Part shown: positions 1-9,599 of the stretch, piece after piece
How positions within the stretch are numbered: position 1 is the stretch's first letter
Layout: each line of letters starts with the position of its first letter
Assembly: GCA_009801015.1 (NCBI GenBank)
Contig: VHZZ01000003.1
Coordinates: 637,542 to 660,635 of the forward strand
DNA: 23,094 nucleotides
Source: Silene noctiflora
Lineage: Eukaryota > Streptophyta > Magnoliopsida > Caryophyllales > Caryophyllaceae
Direction: 5' to 3'
The notes under the pieces: generated by a model
Seen by the model: the letters and a program-made list of their open reading frames with translations, nothing else
Databases searched by the model: none
Told to the model about the DNA's origin: nothing
Translations under genes and position numbers: made by a program

Positions 1-792
1 TGTTCCTTAATGTGCACATCCCCTCCTGTGGCGGGTTCCACGGAGGGCGAATCAAGGGCGTGAAGTCACTCCCGCAAGTGACTCCACTCAGCCGATGACG
101 CACCTCGCAACACACCGATCACCGCATCCACCATATCTCCACAAACAACCAACAACCATACATATACAATCATATAAACCACAATACCAATCAACAAGAC
201 AGAAGCTGAACATTTCATCCACACGAATATCAACACAAGACAACCCAAAGTACAATACTGAGTAGGGAAACCTACCTCTAACAAACCGCAGCGACTCCGC
301 CCGCAGCCTCACAGCAACAAGCCATCACCGACATCTTGTGACAACATTACGACATCTAACGCTATTACTACACATATCACTAAACAACCAGCGATAAAGA
401 TGACAACAACTATATAACATACCTATGCCAGCCTTCCGGCGACAAGACCGCTCCCTGACTCATGCTCTCGTCTCCCAAGGTGACTCATCTCCCATATTCT
501 CAAAAGGGTGAGAACAGGAGAAGAACTGGCGAGGCGACGACATCTAGGTTTAGGAAAAACAGAAATGAAATGATTCGGGTTTTCTGATATCGCGATATAT
601 ATTTTATCGCTGGACACGACTTACTCGATCGAGTGGCCTCTACTCGATCGAGTAACGAGGCTACTCGATCGAGTGACCCCTGCTAGATCGAGTTACTATT
701 CTACAACTCTAACAGCGAAGGACTAGCCAATACTCGGCAAGCACTAGGGTCAGTCAATGATAGTCAAAGGTCCTAATAGGGCGGGTATTACA
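1..792 (-). mobile_element. LTR of an LTR retrotransposon (fossil, cut by window edge)
   Basis: Read on the minus strand, a segment begins at 792 with TGTAATACCCGCCC, the usual look of a plant LTR 5' end, and runs off the left edge of the window. It contains a cluster of ACTCGATCGAGT palindromes (about 622-690) and a downstream leader-like stretch. No gag or pol coding is visible in the window, so superfamily is not assigned. It may be one end of a full element or a solo LTR. Age cannot be judged without the partner LTR. Confidence 0.45.
622..693. repeat. Array of ACTCGATCGAGT palindromes
   Basis: Three copies of the 12-bp palindrome ACTCGATCGAGT (near 623, 642 and 663) and one diverged copy (near 683) are spaced about 20 bp apart. 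They lie inside the LTR-like segment. Regular spacing of a perfect palindrome upstream of a leader suggests a protein-binding array or simple tandem amplification. The sequence alone does not decide. Confidence 0.7.
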
Positions 793-945
793 CCTAGGTC
801 GTGACCTTCTGCTTGGAAGGGTGAAAATAAGTCAAGATAAATAAATTGGAATTAAGAGTAAAATTGGGTCGCGACCTCTGCTTGGGAATGGTCTAATGCC
901 GACGGTAAGGAAAAAGACGGGCCGAGAATAAAAAAAATGGCATTT

Positions 946-1735
946 CTCATTTGTGACGTGTTCACATGTCACAATTTGTGACGGACCCAAAATGTGACCA
1001 TTTTAATGAGAAAATGTGAAAATTGGTGGTTATATTTTATCTTAAAGTGGTACAGTAGGTCTCGTGAGAGACCGTCTCTCGCTAATTTAGTGAGAGACAT
1101 AATAGGAAAATAGAAAAAACAGTGGGTCCCTCACCCCATCATGTGAGAGGTCTCTCAATAACGCTATTGAGAGACCGTCTCTCAGAAGTTTTTGTGAAAG
1201 TGATAATATTTATGCCGTCGTAATTTGTGACCGTCACAAACAAGACCAACTGTAAAAAAAAAAAAAAAAAAAAAAAATAGTTGGCCGGGTTAAATGAATG
1301 AAGGAGAGCCTAGTAGTGGGTCTAATAAATCTATGGAAAAGTGGTTATGTTACGTAGGAAAATTGAACCTACTCTTGGCTGTAAATGAACGTATGATTCA
1401 TTTGGCAGCCTAAAAGATGATGAAGGCCGGGACCAAGGGTCTTGTATAATGTATACTGCAAGCATGCGCACAGAATTAACTAGTGTATGCCAGCTGAGAC
1501 GGTGATCTTAAATGAGAATTTGTGTACGATTATATAAGCGGGTTAAATGTATGTTGTGATTGTGTTGATGAAATGAAATAAAAGTTCTCTCTTGATCGGA
1601 CGGTGATCTTAAATGTATGCCAAATGTGACCTAATGTAAATGGTGACCTAATGTAAATGGTCACATTTTACAATAAAAATGGTTACATAAGTCCGTTTGA
1701 AGGATTCAGACGAAATAGTCTGTCATAAATGAGAA
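946..1735. mobile_element. Composite MITE cluster with TTTCTCATTTGTGAC ends
   Basis: The left end at about 946 reads TTTCTCATTTGTGACG. The right end at about 1735, reverse-complemented, reads TTTCTCATTTATGACAG, and the inner parts of both arms share AAAATGTGACCATTT. A second possible right arm lies near 1210-1250 (GTGACCGTCACAAAC). Between the arms are a nested GAGACGGTCTCTC element, a poly-A run at about 1256-1278, and a 17-bp tandem pair GTGACCTAATGTAAATG at about 1626-1659. No transposase reading frame is present. The true outer limits are uncertain because no target-site duplication was found. Confidence 0.5.
1058..1192. mobile_element. MITE with GAGAGACCGTCTCTC inverted repeats
   Basis: The left arm (GTGAGAGACCGTCTCTCGC, then TTTAGTGAGAGA) pairs with the right arm (TCTCTCAATAACGCTATTGAGAGACCGTCTCTC, here named by its parts: TCTCTCAATAACGC and ATTGAGAGACCGTCTC). 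The arms themselves contain short palindromes, so the whole unit could fold into a long hairpin. About 135 bp, non-coding, apparently inserted within the surrounding MITE cluster. Transposase superfamily not assigned. Confidence 0.6.
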
Positions 1736-1759
1736 ACAATGATTAAATAAAGTGTGATA

Positions 1760-2348
1760 TCTACATAGTATAAAAGTTAAGTCATTTAGATGATTTTCAT
1801 TGGCTCTCAAGTTTTTTAGATGGGATCCACGACAATTTTTTTTTTCCTAAAATTGCTCACCCCACTATCTATCACAACATTTTATTTCTCTAAATCTTAT
1901 TATATATACTCTTCATAATCAATTTCAAAAATTGTAAGTTTTTCAAGGCAAAATAGGAACCTTAGAATATTATATTACAAATATATATGACAATGTTATA
2001 AATTAAAATTTATAAATTTAAGGTAAATCAATAGAAAATATAACCTACAAAATTTATATAAACGAAAAAACCATACAATATTTTTTATGTAGATAAAAAA
2101 TATTACAAATATAAATGCAAAATCATATATATAGATGAAAAATAATATTTATACGAAACATGGATGTATATTATCTAATACTCAAATCTTACATATTAGT
2201 TGAAAAACGAGACGACAAACAAGACAAATATCATCATTTGCTTATGTTTAGGTTGATCTTAATGTTACGTCTAATATTAATATACTTCCAAATTCCAAAA
2301 AAACTTTAAAAGCAACCCGTGCATTTTTTTGCACGGGTTTAAAACTAG
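1760..2348 (+). mobile_element. Non-autonomous Helitron
   Basis: The 3' end is textbook: a hairpin of ACCCGTGC and GCACGGGT around a T-rich loop (about 2312-2339), then an AT-rich spacer and the terminal CTAG at 2345-2348, followed by T. The proposed 5' end begins TCTACATAGTATAAAAG after an A at 1759, giving the A|T host dinucleotide used by Helitrons. No Rep/helicase coding is present in 589 bp. The 3' end is much more certain than the 5' end. Confidence 0.7.
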
Positions 2349-3022
2349 TTAAATTAAAAGGTATATCAACAGTCAAATACTGAAAAATAAAAAGGTATAT
2401 TAGAAACAACCAATAGTGAAAAATAAAACACCGCCCACCATTTGCCTCCGCTACTTGTGACCTAATAGGCTTCACCGACGATTTCATAATCCGCCGCATC
2501 AGTTAAACCCCTTTCCTTAGCTCTACCCAGAAGCAAAACCACGTAAGCCTAATAAGCTTCGCCTAACCTCCAGGCTCCACTAGGCACAACCCTACCTGCC
2601 ACTAGGCCAAAGTTAGGGTCGGCGCCCGTCCCTCATCGGCTCAGCTTGGGTCAAGCTCGTTGACATAGTTCAGAAAAAAGACACATAGGCCTAGCTTACG
2701 TCAGCCCGCACACTAATTGAGTCATGCGTGGGCCCAGTTTTCCCATCCCAACTTGGCACTGTCTCGACGACACTAACGAATCCTAGTGCCGTTCCCGCCC
2801 CTGGCCCGTAGTCAAGCTCCTCGGCCCAGCCCGATGGCCACCCCCACCCCTATTGTTAGTTTGTTACCGGTCTTATCACATGGATTAGACTGCCTACATC
2901 CAACCGAGGTTACAAAGAAGTCCTTATCACACCCGAGTAACATTGTTGTTATTATTGAAGAGAATCTTAACTGGTACGATGGGTACAATTTGCCAACCAC
3001 CAATCCACCATACGTCAAAAAT
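2349..3022. other. Intergenic, no gene recognised
   Basis: This stretch is richer in C and G than its surroundings between about 2500 and 2870. Short open segments exist on both strands, but none has recognisable domains, splice-supported extension or good coding character. No tRNA or repeat end was recognised. Confidence 0.5.
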
Positions 3023-3212
3023 CACAAATTTTCACGATTGATAATATCCGTCACAAGTTTGTAACAGATCAAATAAAACATACTTGAGAAGATAAGGACA
3101 AGCCTTTTGTAATTACCTAGGTTCTTTTACTTTTATTTTATCTACCCATATGGATGTACTTGACCTGTCATAAGCCTGTAACAAATATACTCGTCACATG
3201 GGAGACTTATTG
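3023..3212. mobile_element. MITE, same family as the copy at 9328-9481 (opposite orientation)
   Basis: The reverse complement of the 9328-9481 element aligns along this stretch: both carry CACAAAT at one end, then GTTTGTGACGGATCAAATA-like sequence, the core GACAAGCCTTTTGTAATT, and end in a GAGACTTAT-like motif. This copy is clearly more diverged, for example GTAACAGATC in place of GTGACGGATC. It has no coding capacity. Its own target duplication is not recognisable, and its right end abuts the next MITE. Confidence 0.6.
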
Positions 3213-3218
3213 CACTAT

Positions 3219-3396
3219 CACAAACTATCCGTCACAAGCTGAAGACGGATAATGCTCCTCTCACAATATGCAAGTGACACTAATCATATTGTGCTCCATT
3301 TTCCTCCACTGACCCTTTCACTTGCTTTATTATAAGAGGGATACTATCCGTCTTCAACTTGTGACGGATAGTGCCCATCACAAGTAAGACGTTTTG
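3219..3396. mobile_element. Mutator-like MITE with 9-bp target duplication
   Basis: A 178-bp unit has long inverted arms: left CACAAACTATCCGTCACAAG, right (reverse-complemented) with CACTATCCGTCACAAGTTG. Pairing continues for roughly 70 bp through a GAAGACGGATA motif to GCAAGTG. It is flanked by perfect 9-bp direct repeats TTGCACTAT at 3210-3218 and 3397-3405. A 9-bp duplication is typical of Mutator-like transposition. No transposase is encoded. Confidence 0.8.
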
Positions 3397-3405
3397 TTGC
3401 ACTAT

Positions 3406-4197
3406 TTACTACTAGTGCGTAGTGAGTAGAGTAGTGGAGTGAACCTAAAACCGAGTACATCTATTGCAATTTGCATCCAATGCATGTTCTACTCTTTATT
3501 TCTGCACAAAAATACAGCCGCATCTTCCTCAGTTCCTCCTCCCTCCCTATTTCTTTACCCACCCAAAAAACCTCAACATTGTACCAAAGAAATAGGGAGT
3601 GTACCCACAAAATTAATTCTTTCATTTTACCCTTAAATTAACTTCAAAATGAACTTATAATCTACATTTACCCCATTTATTTTCTTCAATAAATATATTT
3701 TTAGAATTTAATTGAGGTGAAAATTTAATATTTGAGCACCATTTTTTTGTTGGTCAATATATCTAAAGCTCAACATTTTGGACTAACCATTTTCAGATAC
3801 TACATTTGGTAATTTTCTATTTTTAGATCTCTCTTTCATTTTTACTATATTATGTTTATTTAGAGTTATTATTTTGATCTACATTATTTTAATTGTTATT
3901 TATTGGATGTATCATTGTATATATTTTGTAGATCTTGCTCTTTTCTCAAGCATACATTATTTTCCTAATGTTGCTTTAATTGTTCATTTAGGACATATTG
4001 GAACTTTTGATGTTTTTTAATTGTTTATTTAAAAGTAGGTAATTTATGTAATTTTAAGTTATTTTGACTCGATTAGAAGTATCTGACACGGTCACATGAC
4101 CACATGGGTGCATGTTCAAGTATCGGACTTTGTTATTTCATATGGTAAAAAATTAAAGTATTGTACTAGTTCTTACCTAGTGTGTTACTGTCATACA
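3406..4197. other. AT-rich intergenic stretch
   Basis: Strongly AT-rich, with T-rich runs on the plus strand and only short accidental open frames. No repeat ends, tRNA or conserved protein segment were recognised. Confidence 0.5.
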
Positions 4198-4210
4198 TTG
4201 AAGATAGTTG

Positions 4211-4365
4211 GCATTTGCAATTTTCATGTTGGGCTGTTCGGAAACAGTCTCTTTGTGTTGCTAATACAGTGGTAAGACTGCGTACACCCGACCCCCTCCC
4301 CTGTACCCCACAGTTTGCTGGAGCCATTAGGCACTGGGGTAATGTTGTTGTTGTTCTTGATGTTG
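4211..4365 (+). mobile_element. Au-like SINE (5'-truncated) with 13-bp target duplication
   Basis: The body carries landmarks I recall for the plant Au SINE: TTCGGAAACAGTCTCTTTG, then GGTAAGACTGCGTACA, then a C-rich GACCCC segment, a GGAGCC and CACTGGGGTA region, and a 3' tail of GTT/TTG repeats. It is bracketed by perfect 13-bp direct repeats TTGAAGATAGTTG at 4198-4210 and 4366-4378, which fits LINE-mediated insertion. At 155 bp it looks shortened at the 5' side, and no clear A-box remains. It lies about 0.7 kb upstream of the PMR6-like start codon. Confidence 0.82.
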
Positions 4366-4694
4366 TTGAAGATAGTTGCCTCGAATCGTCGTCTTGCTCT
4401 TTTACAGTGGTGGGAATTTGTTTACAATTTGAGAGTTGTGTTCTTTCACAATGATGTAATGCATTATCGCAGTTGTGTTGTTCTAGCAAAATTCAGCTAA
4501 CACATCATTTTAGTTGTTAGTTACTTCCTGTCGATTTTTCCGAAGATTGGTGTACATGGAACCAATGATTGATAATGGAAATGGATTCATGCATTAGCTC
4601 TGGCACTAACATTCGTGTTCCGTTGGCCTTAATGACGAGCTATCATGTGTCTCTTTACTTTCTTCACATTCTGATATTCTCAAATCTTTTTCAG

Positions 4695-4931
4695 GTAGAG
4701 ATCATAAAAGGCACAACGTATATCTTTAAGATAAGTAAAAACTTGAGCTCCATGAACGTTAATGTCATTGTTGTATTGAAAAAGGCCGAAGGAGCACTTA
4801 AAGAGGTTGTCAAAAGTGATCGAAACGTTCAGTTTCTACGAGTGTGGCAGAATTTTTCATTTCCTCCTGGAGGAAAAACTGCTAACAGTCCGGAATGTTG
4901 CTATTTTCTTGAGCAACAACAAAGTGGATGA
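4695..4931 (+). other. Orphan open segment with a good splice acceptor, unrecognised
   Basis: A pyrimidine-rich tract ending TTTTTCAG at 4694 is followed by 78 open codons up to TGA at 4931. The product starts VEIIKGTTYIF and includes MNVNVIVVLKKAEGALK. The residue mix looks protein-like, not low-complexity, but I do not recognise the family and find no upstream exon. It could be a last exon left by a lost gene, a captured gene fragment, or chance. It ends 126 bp before the PMR6-like start codon on the same strand. Confidence 0.25.
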
Positions 4932-5057
4932 AGTGACATTCCTTTGACTGCACCAAGGGCCTGTAGATTTTCGGCCACTCCAGACAACGAGTGAATTGAA
5001 GTTGGGATTTTACATATAAACCAGATTGCATCTTGTCTTAATTTGTTGAGTGAAGCC

Positions 5058-7403
5058 ATGCTCCATATAACCACAACCTTGATGCTTCCCTTGAACACCA
5101 TTTTCTTCTTATTTTTCTCTTCTTCTTTTCTCGGCCCTGCTTTCAGTCTTCTACTTCCCAATCAGCACCCTCACCCTGATGCTGTCGCTCAACTTGTGCA
5201 CAGGTAACCATTTTTTATAAGTTACTCTCTACCTTTCCTCTATTGACCCTTATGTTTGGATATTGTTAGTGTTTTGAATGTTTGGTGACGTCTCAGGATG
5301 GTCAATGTATCCGTGTCCAGAAGACAAATGCTAGGAGTATCTGAATCCTCAAGTTCAGGATGCTTAACGGGGAACCCAATTGACGATTGCTGGCGTTGTG
5401 ACCCGCAATGGGCCTCAAAGCGTGAACGGTTAGCGGACTGTGCAATCGGGTTTGGGCAAGGAGCAATGGGGGGCAAAGGGGGTAAGATTTACGTGGTCAC
5501 CGATTCATCAGACTCGGACGCAGTGAACCCAAAGGAAGGCACCCTCCGTTATGGGGTGATTCAGGATGATCCCCTTTGGATCATATTCTCAGGAGACATG
5601 ACCATCAAACTCAAATACGAGCTCATTGTCAACAGCTATAAGACTATAGATGGCCGCGGTGCTGATGTCCACATTACTGGCGGGGGTTGCATCACCCTCC
5701 AGTATGTTTCCAACATCATTATCCATAACATTCACATCCACAACTGCTATCCTGCCGGCAATGCCAATGTGCGCTCAAGCCCCACCCACGTGGGCATGAG
5801 GTCCAAATCAGACGGTGATGGGATCACCATCTTTGGGGCTAGCAATATCTGGGTCGATCACTGCACTTTATCCTATTGCACCGATGGCCTGATTGATGCT
5901 ACCATGGGATCCACCGGAATTACTATTTCTAACAACCACTTCTCGCATCATAATGATGTCATGCTCTTGGGGCACAGTGATGGCTACATCTTAGACGCCG
6001 GCATGCAGGTTTTTACCATCTACACTTGTTTACTTTGGGACCATTTTCCTTTTCTAACATTGTGAGTTCTCTTTTGGATTTTGAGTTGGTGTTTCGGATG
6101 TGAATTAGTCGAATTGTTTGGTAATTGGATTCACATCTAGATCTCTAAACCTTGGCCGTTCTTTAAAAAAGAAAAAATCACACGGTGTTAGGAGATCGTA
6201 TAAGTCTGTTGTTTTTTTATTTGACATGGTTTGAAGGTCAAGCATTGATAGGCATAAGTGGTAAAAACAGGTGACACTGGCGTTCAACATATTTGGAGAG
6301 GGATTAGTACAAAGGATGCCACGGTGTCGACGAGGTTACATACACGTAGTGAACAACGACTTTAGGAAGTGGGAAATGTATGTGATTGGAGGCAGCGCAA
6401 ACCCCACTATCAATAGCCAAGGCAACCGTTACATTGCTCCGGAGAACCCCAGTGCTAAAGAGGTCAGTACTCTTCAACATTTTACTTCCACTTGCTGCGG
6501 ACAATTCTTTGGCATTTATATACTCTGTTAAGTATCTGAATCCACAGGCCTCTCCTCGACCTTCAATGGTAGACAAAATCTTTTCTCAAGATATTTTTAA
6601 AGCCAGCACTGAGCTCTAAGTAGTTCTTTTGGCTTCCTGTGCTGGTCTGGTTCAGGGCAACCCATGTTTATTTCATTAATGTTTCCCCAAGTTGTGTAAA
6701 CCAAATTATATTTATACTTTTTGCGTCCATCTTGTTCATACTTCACCAGGACAAAAATTAAGGAATTCAATAATATATGGTGAAAAATGTCTAGTCGAGG
6801 AAAGTGTAGGGACGAATTTTAATTACAGTAAGTAGTCTCCATAACTAACAGGTCAAAGGGAATAAGGTTTGTTTATAAACTGTCTATAATTTAGGTGACG
6901 AAGCGCGTTGAAACCGATGACAAGGACTGGCCAGATTGGAACTGGAGAACGGAAGGAGACATAATGGTAAATGGTGCATTCTTCGTGCCTTCAGGAGAGG
7001 GCCTTAGTGCACAGTATGCCAAAGCTGTCAGTACCGAACCCAAGTCTGTACAGCTCATTGACCAGATTACTCTTTACGCTGGCGTCTTTGGTGACCCTAG
7101 GTACTTTCAAACATCGACTTCTCATGCATTTGCTTCACCATTTCACTTTACCTCTCATTTTAAGTTTTTAACAATGACAATGCACACAGAGACCGAGTAA
7201 ATGTTGGATACAGTGGTGAGACCAGCACAAGTAGTAGCCGAACCAGCTCCGGATCTGGTAGCGACACAGGCTTCTTAGGCATGACGTTTGGAAACAGCAG
7301 CTCCTTACCTACCAAACCCCTATGGGCTTTACTTTTTGTATCGATTTTGTGCACGCTCTCCACATTTCATCGTCTCTGCTCTCTAACATTATTATGCCTA
7401 TAG
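5058..7403 (+). CDS. PMR6: PMR6-like pectate lyase (PL1 family), GPI-anchor type, five exons
   Basis: Pectate lyase that cleaves polygalacturonate in cell walls by beta-elimination. Exons 5058-5203, 5297-6008, 6271-6462, 6895-7100 and 7190-7403 join in phase through GT-AG introns into 489 residues. Residues 1-30 form a hydrophobic signal peptide. [11 protein letters not shown] opens the lyase domain, followed by SDGDG (about 220-224, calcium-site region), WVDHC (about 234-238) and [11 protein letters not shown] (catalytic Arg about 301). After AGVFGDPR (about 419) comes a Ser/Thr/Gly-rich linker, then [11 protein letters not shown] and a hydrophobic end, as expected for a GPI signal. Both this tail and the [12 protein letters not shown] segment after the signal peptide resemble Arabidopsis PMR6/PLL13 (about 500 residues, recalled), not ordinary secreted pectate lyases. 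Known: PMR6 loss gives powdery mildew resistance. Inferred: orthology and surface anchoring. Met9 is an alternative start that keeps the signal peptide. All motifs are intact, so I expect it to be functional. Confidence 0.92.
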
Positions 7404-7737
7404 TGATCGGCATTTATTGCACGCTTGCTCAAGAAAATAGTATTCGTACTCCGTAGCTCTAAATATATGAATCCCCGTTTCAGATAGCAAATTAACAGGC
7501 TCGTGTCTCGACTCTTGACTGGCATCCCTGGCTCTCCGCTGGATATCGGCTGAAAAAGTTGGAAGTGTTTTTTTTATCATAGTTTTACGTAATATTTTAA
7601 ATTGCTAAATTTTGTCTACGAAAGAGTAAAATATGTTACGAACCCTATTATGTTCTCAGTTTACCCGAGTCACTAATAAGTGATAAATGTGGATATAAAT
7701 TAGCCCATTTTGCATTAAAGTTGCACGAGATCGATAC
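7404..7737. other. Intergenic region downstream of the PMR6-like gene
   Basis: Should contain the 3' UTR of the pectate lyase, but no canonical AATAAA is obvious, so the transcript end is not placed. No other gene is seen. Confidence 0.4.
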
Positions 7738-8260
7738 GAAGCCAAGGTTCACAACAAGTACATTATCCAGCTCAAATTCCAGAAAATACTACATTAAAAA
7801 TACAGCAAATTACAGGAAATACTTCACCTTCATAGTTGTAATATTCGGATTGATTTTTTCGACTACTTTTTCTTTCGATTCTACTACTTTTTCTTTGGAT
7901 TCTTCTTATTCTTCTTCCTCTTCTTCGCTTTCGTATAGATGTCGTTCCCTTGTTGTCATGGTTTCGGAATGAGAATGCGATTGATTTTGAGATTGGGGGA
8001 GAATAATGGTGGAAATTGGGGGAGAAATTAGGGTTAGTGTTAGGGTTTTGGAGGGAAATGATTTAAATTTTGGCGCCTTTTTTTAAAAGGTTCGGGCTAA
8101 ATAGTGTTGGACGCTTAATTAGTTGAAAATATAAGGCTCTGTTACGGCTCTAGCCCATCAATTGGTAAGCCCATTTATTTAATCCAATTCACTAGTATTC
8201 GGAAAGGTTTATTTGGATTGAGTGATTAAAATCGAAAGGCTAGCATGAAAGGGAGATGGG
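7738..8260 (-). pseudogene. Decayed, internally deleted copy of the tandem SUMO-like gene
   Basis: Two blocks match the gene at 15079-18779 in the same orientation. About 7738-7785 matches its 3' flank (about 14938-14993, sharing TATCCAGCTCAAATT). About 7828-8260 matches its promoter, leader and start of exon 1 (about 18594-19005, sharing TTTATTTGGATTGAG). The roughly 3.6 kb between them is missing. On the minus strand, an ATG at 7959 aligns with Met7 of the intact protein and reads MTTRERHLYESEEEEEE, then a stop, against MTKPAQYESEEEE in the intact copy. The position of the intact gene's first ATG is changed. No SUMO-like domain remains. This is a non-functional fragment unless its promoter still fires. 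Confidence 0.8.
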
Positions 8261-8476
8261 TTGGGAGACTAAGATCGAAAGGCTTACCCCGGTGATTTAT
8301 CTATATTTGTTTTTAGTATAAGGTGGCTGAAATGAACTAAGTTGAATGAAACTTAATGAGATAAACTGAATTAAACTAAGATGAAATTTTTTGAAAAAAA
8401 GTATGACTTGGAACAAAGTTGCTCTAATTTTTCCATTTCTACTCCAAAATCCCATTTACACGAGTTTTTCCAAGTC
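8261..8476. other. Spacer, no feature recognised
   Basis: AT-rich, with an internally repetitive purine-rich stretch around 8325-8390 (AACTAAGTTGAATGAAACTT and related words). No gene or element ends recognised. Confidence 0.4.
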
Positions 8477-8904
8477 TTTTTTTTTTTTTTTTTTTTGGGT
8501 ATATGAGAGGACAACACCCGAAAACGAAGGAACTAGACGAGGGGTAGCTACGTCCAAAAGATGTCCAAAAGATCTCAACGAAGAATTGACTGAAGTTCAT
8601 CTGGAGGAGCTTCGAGGAAGTTGACAGTAGTAGAAGAAATTACTCCTTGGTTAGTTAGCCAATCACTTACTTTGTTAGCTTCTCTGAAAACGTGTTGTAT
8701 ATGAACTTTCCATACGGCCTCCTGAATTAGCTCCTTGCAGCGAATAACTGGGAGGCGGAGGCTATTACTAACCAATTGGTCTTCCAAGACCAATTGTATA
8801 CACGTCTCGTTATCTATATGAACGAGAAGTTTATCGATATGAAAATCCTTGCTCTTTCTAGCCCAATAACTAGTGGAAGCATTTATGTTCGCATTGAAGT
8901 ACAA
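8477..8904 (-). mobile_element. LINE 3' end: RNase H domain remnant with poly-A tail
   Basis: On the minus strand an open segment from 8904 to 8575 encodes the back half of a plant LINE-type RNase H domain (RVT_3-like): VHIDNETC (first catalytic-type Asp region), then WKVHIQHVFREANKVSDWL (the REAN.V.D motif carrying the late catalytic Asp) and NQG. It stops just after LEAPPDELQSILR. A 3' untranslated stretch follows, ending GGGTGTTGTCCTCTCATA and about 20 A residues (T on the plus strand at about 8477-8496). Poly-A plus a heavily shortened 5' side fits a 5'-truncated LINE insertion. Its exact 5' limit is uncertain and may extend past 8904. A target duplication was not found. A domesticated RNase H gene fragment is a less likely alternative. 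Confidence 0.75.
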
Positions 8905-8985
8905 ATTCCGCCATAAAACAAATACGCTGAGATAAAGTTAGCTATATTATCTCGAAATATACCACCGTAACCTACTGGTCCGGGT

Positions 8986-9540
8986 TAGAGCTGTGGAACG
9001 GTGCGGGCTAGCCCTGGCGCAGCCCGGTACAACGGGCCCAAAAACCGCGGCCCATTTTTTCCAACCCAGCCCATGGTCTTTTTAGTGCCGGGTCCGGGCC
9101 CAAATTTTCCAGCCCAGCCCGTTTTCCAGACCGGTTTTTTAGTGCTGGGCTGGCCAAGCCCGACCCGGTCCGTTATTTTCTTTTTTTTCTCCCCTTATTT
9201 TTTATTTTCTATACATAAAAAGAAAAAAAGTGCCAAACCCAACCCGGCCCGGTCCAACAGCCCACCTAGTGTTGGGCCCGGGCTAGACAAACCAGGCACA
9301 GGCCCAGCCCGCCCTTCATTTAGTGCCCGATAAGTCTCTCTTGTGACGGATCAAGTATCCCCACTTTAATAGATGACAAAAGCAAGATTGTCTAGGGAAT
9401 TACAAAAGGCTTGTCTTTATCTACACAAGTGGATATTATTTGATCCGTCACAAACTCGCCCGTCACAAATAAGAATTTGTGTTTAGTGCCGCGTCTGGGC
9501 TGCACCACTCCAGCCCGGCCCAGCCCAACGCACAGCCCTA
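8986..9540. mobile_element. hAT-like non-autonomous element, GC-rich, 8-bp target duplication
   Basis: Terminal inverted repeats TAGAGCTGTG (left) and CACAGCCCTA (right, reverse complement TAGGGCTGTG) are bounded by perfect 8-bp direct repeats GTCCGGGT at 8978-8985 and 9541-9548, the hAT signature. The interior is built from repeated GGGCC/GCCCGG words and TTTTTAGTGC motifs and encodes no transposase. It is interrupted by a nested MITE at 9328-9481, so the original element was about 390 bp. The open frames across it are composition artefacts. Confidence 0.85.
9328..9481. mobile_element. Mutator-like MITE nested in the hAT-like element, 9-bp target duplication
   Basis: A 154-bp insert is flanked by perfect 9-bp direct repeats TTTAGTGCC at 9319-9327 and 9482-9490. 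The left arm contains CTTGTGACGGATCAAGTATCC in overlapping pieces (CTTGTGACGGATCAA and AAGTATCC). The right arm contains ATTATTTGATCCGTCACAAA and CCCGTCACAAATAAG, the inverted equivalents. The core AATTACAAAAGGCTTGTCTTT matches the element at 3023-3212 in reverse orientation over its conserved portion. No coding. Confidence 0.85.
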
Positions 9541-9599
9541 GTCCGGGTTAATATTTAAGATTTTAAGCCAACCAAAACTAATTAAACGCACCTCTCCAA

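Noticed and set aside
4166-4500. Open frames of about 60-107 residues on both strands
   Set aside because: They run through the SINE and its TTG-repeat tail; no conserved protein features.
4901-5161. 86-residue minus-strand open frame
   Set aside because: Antisense to the leader and signal-peptide exon of the PMR6-like gene, with no supporting features.
9001-9333. 110-residue plus-strand open frame, Pro/Gly/Arg-rich
   Set aside because: It lies wholly inside the GC-rich hAT-like element and reflects its GGGCC-type word composition; no domain and no splice context.
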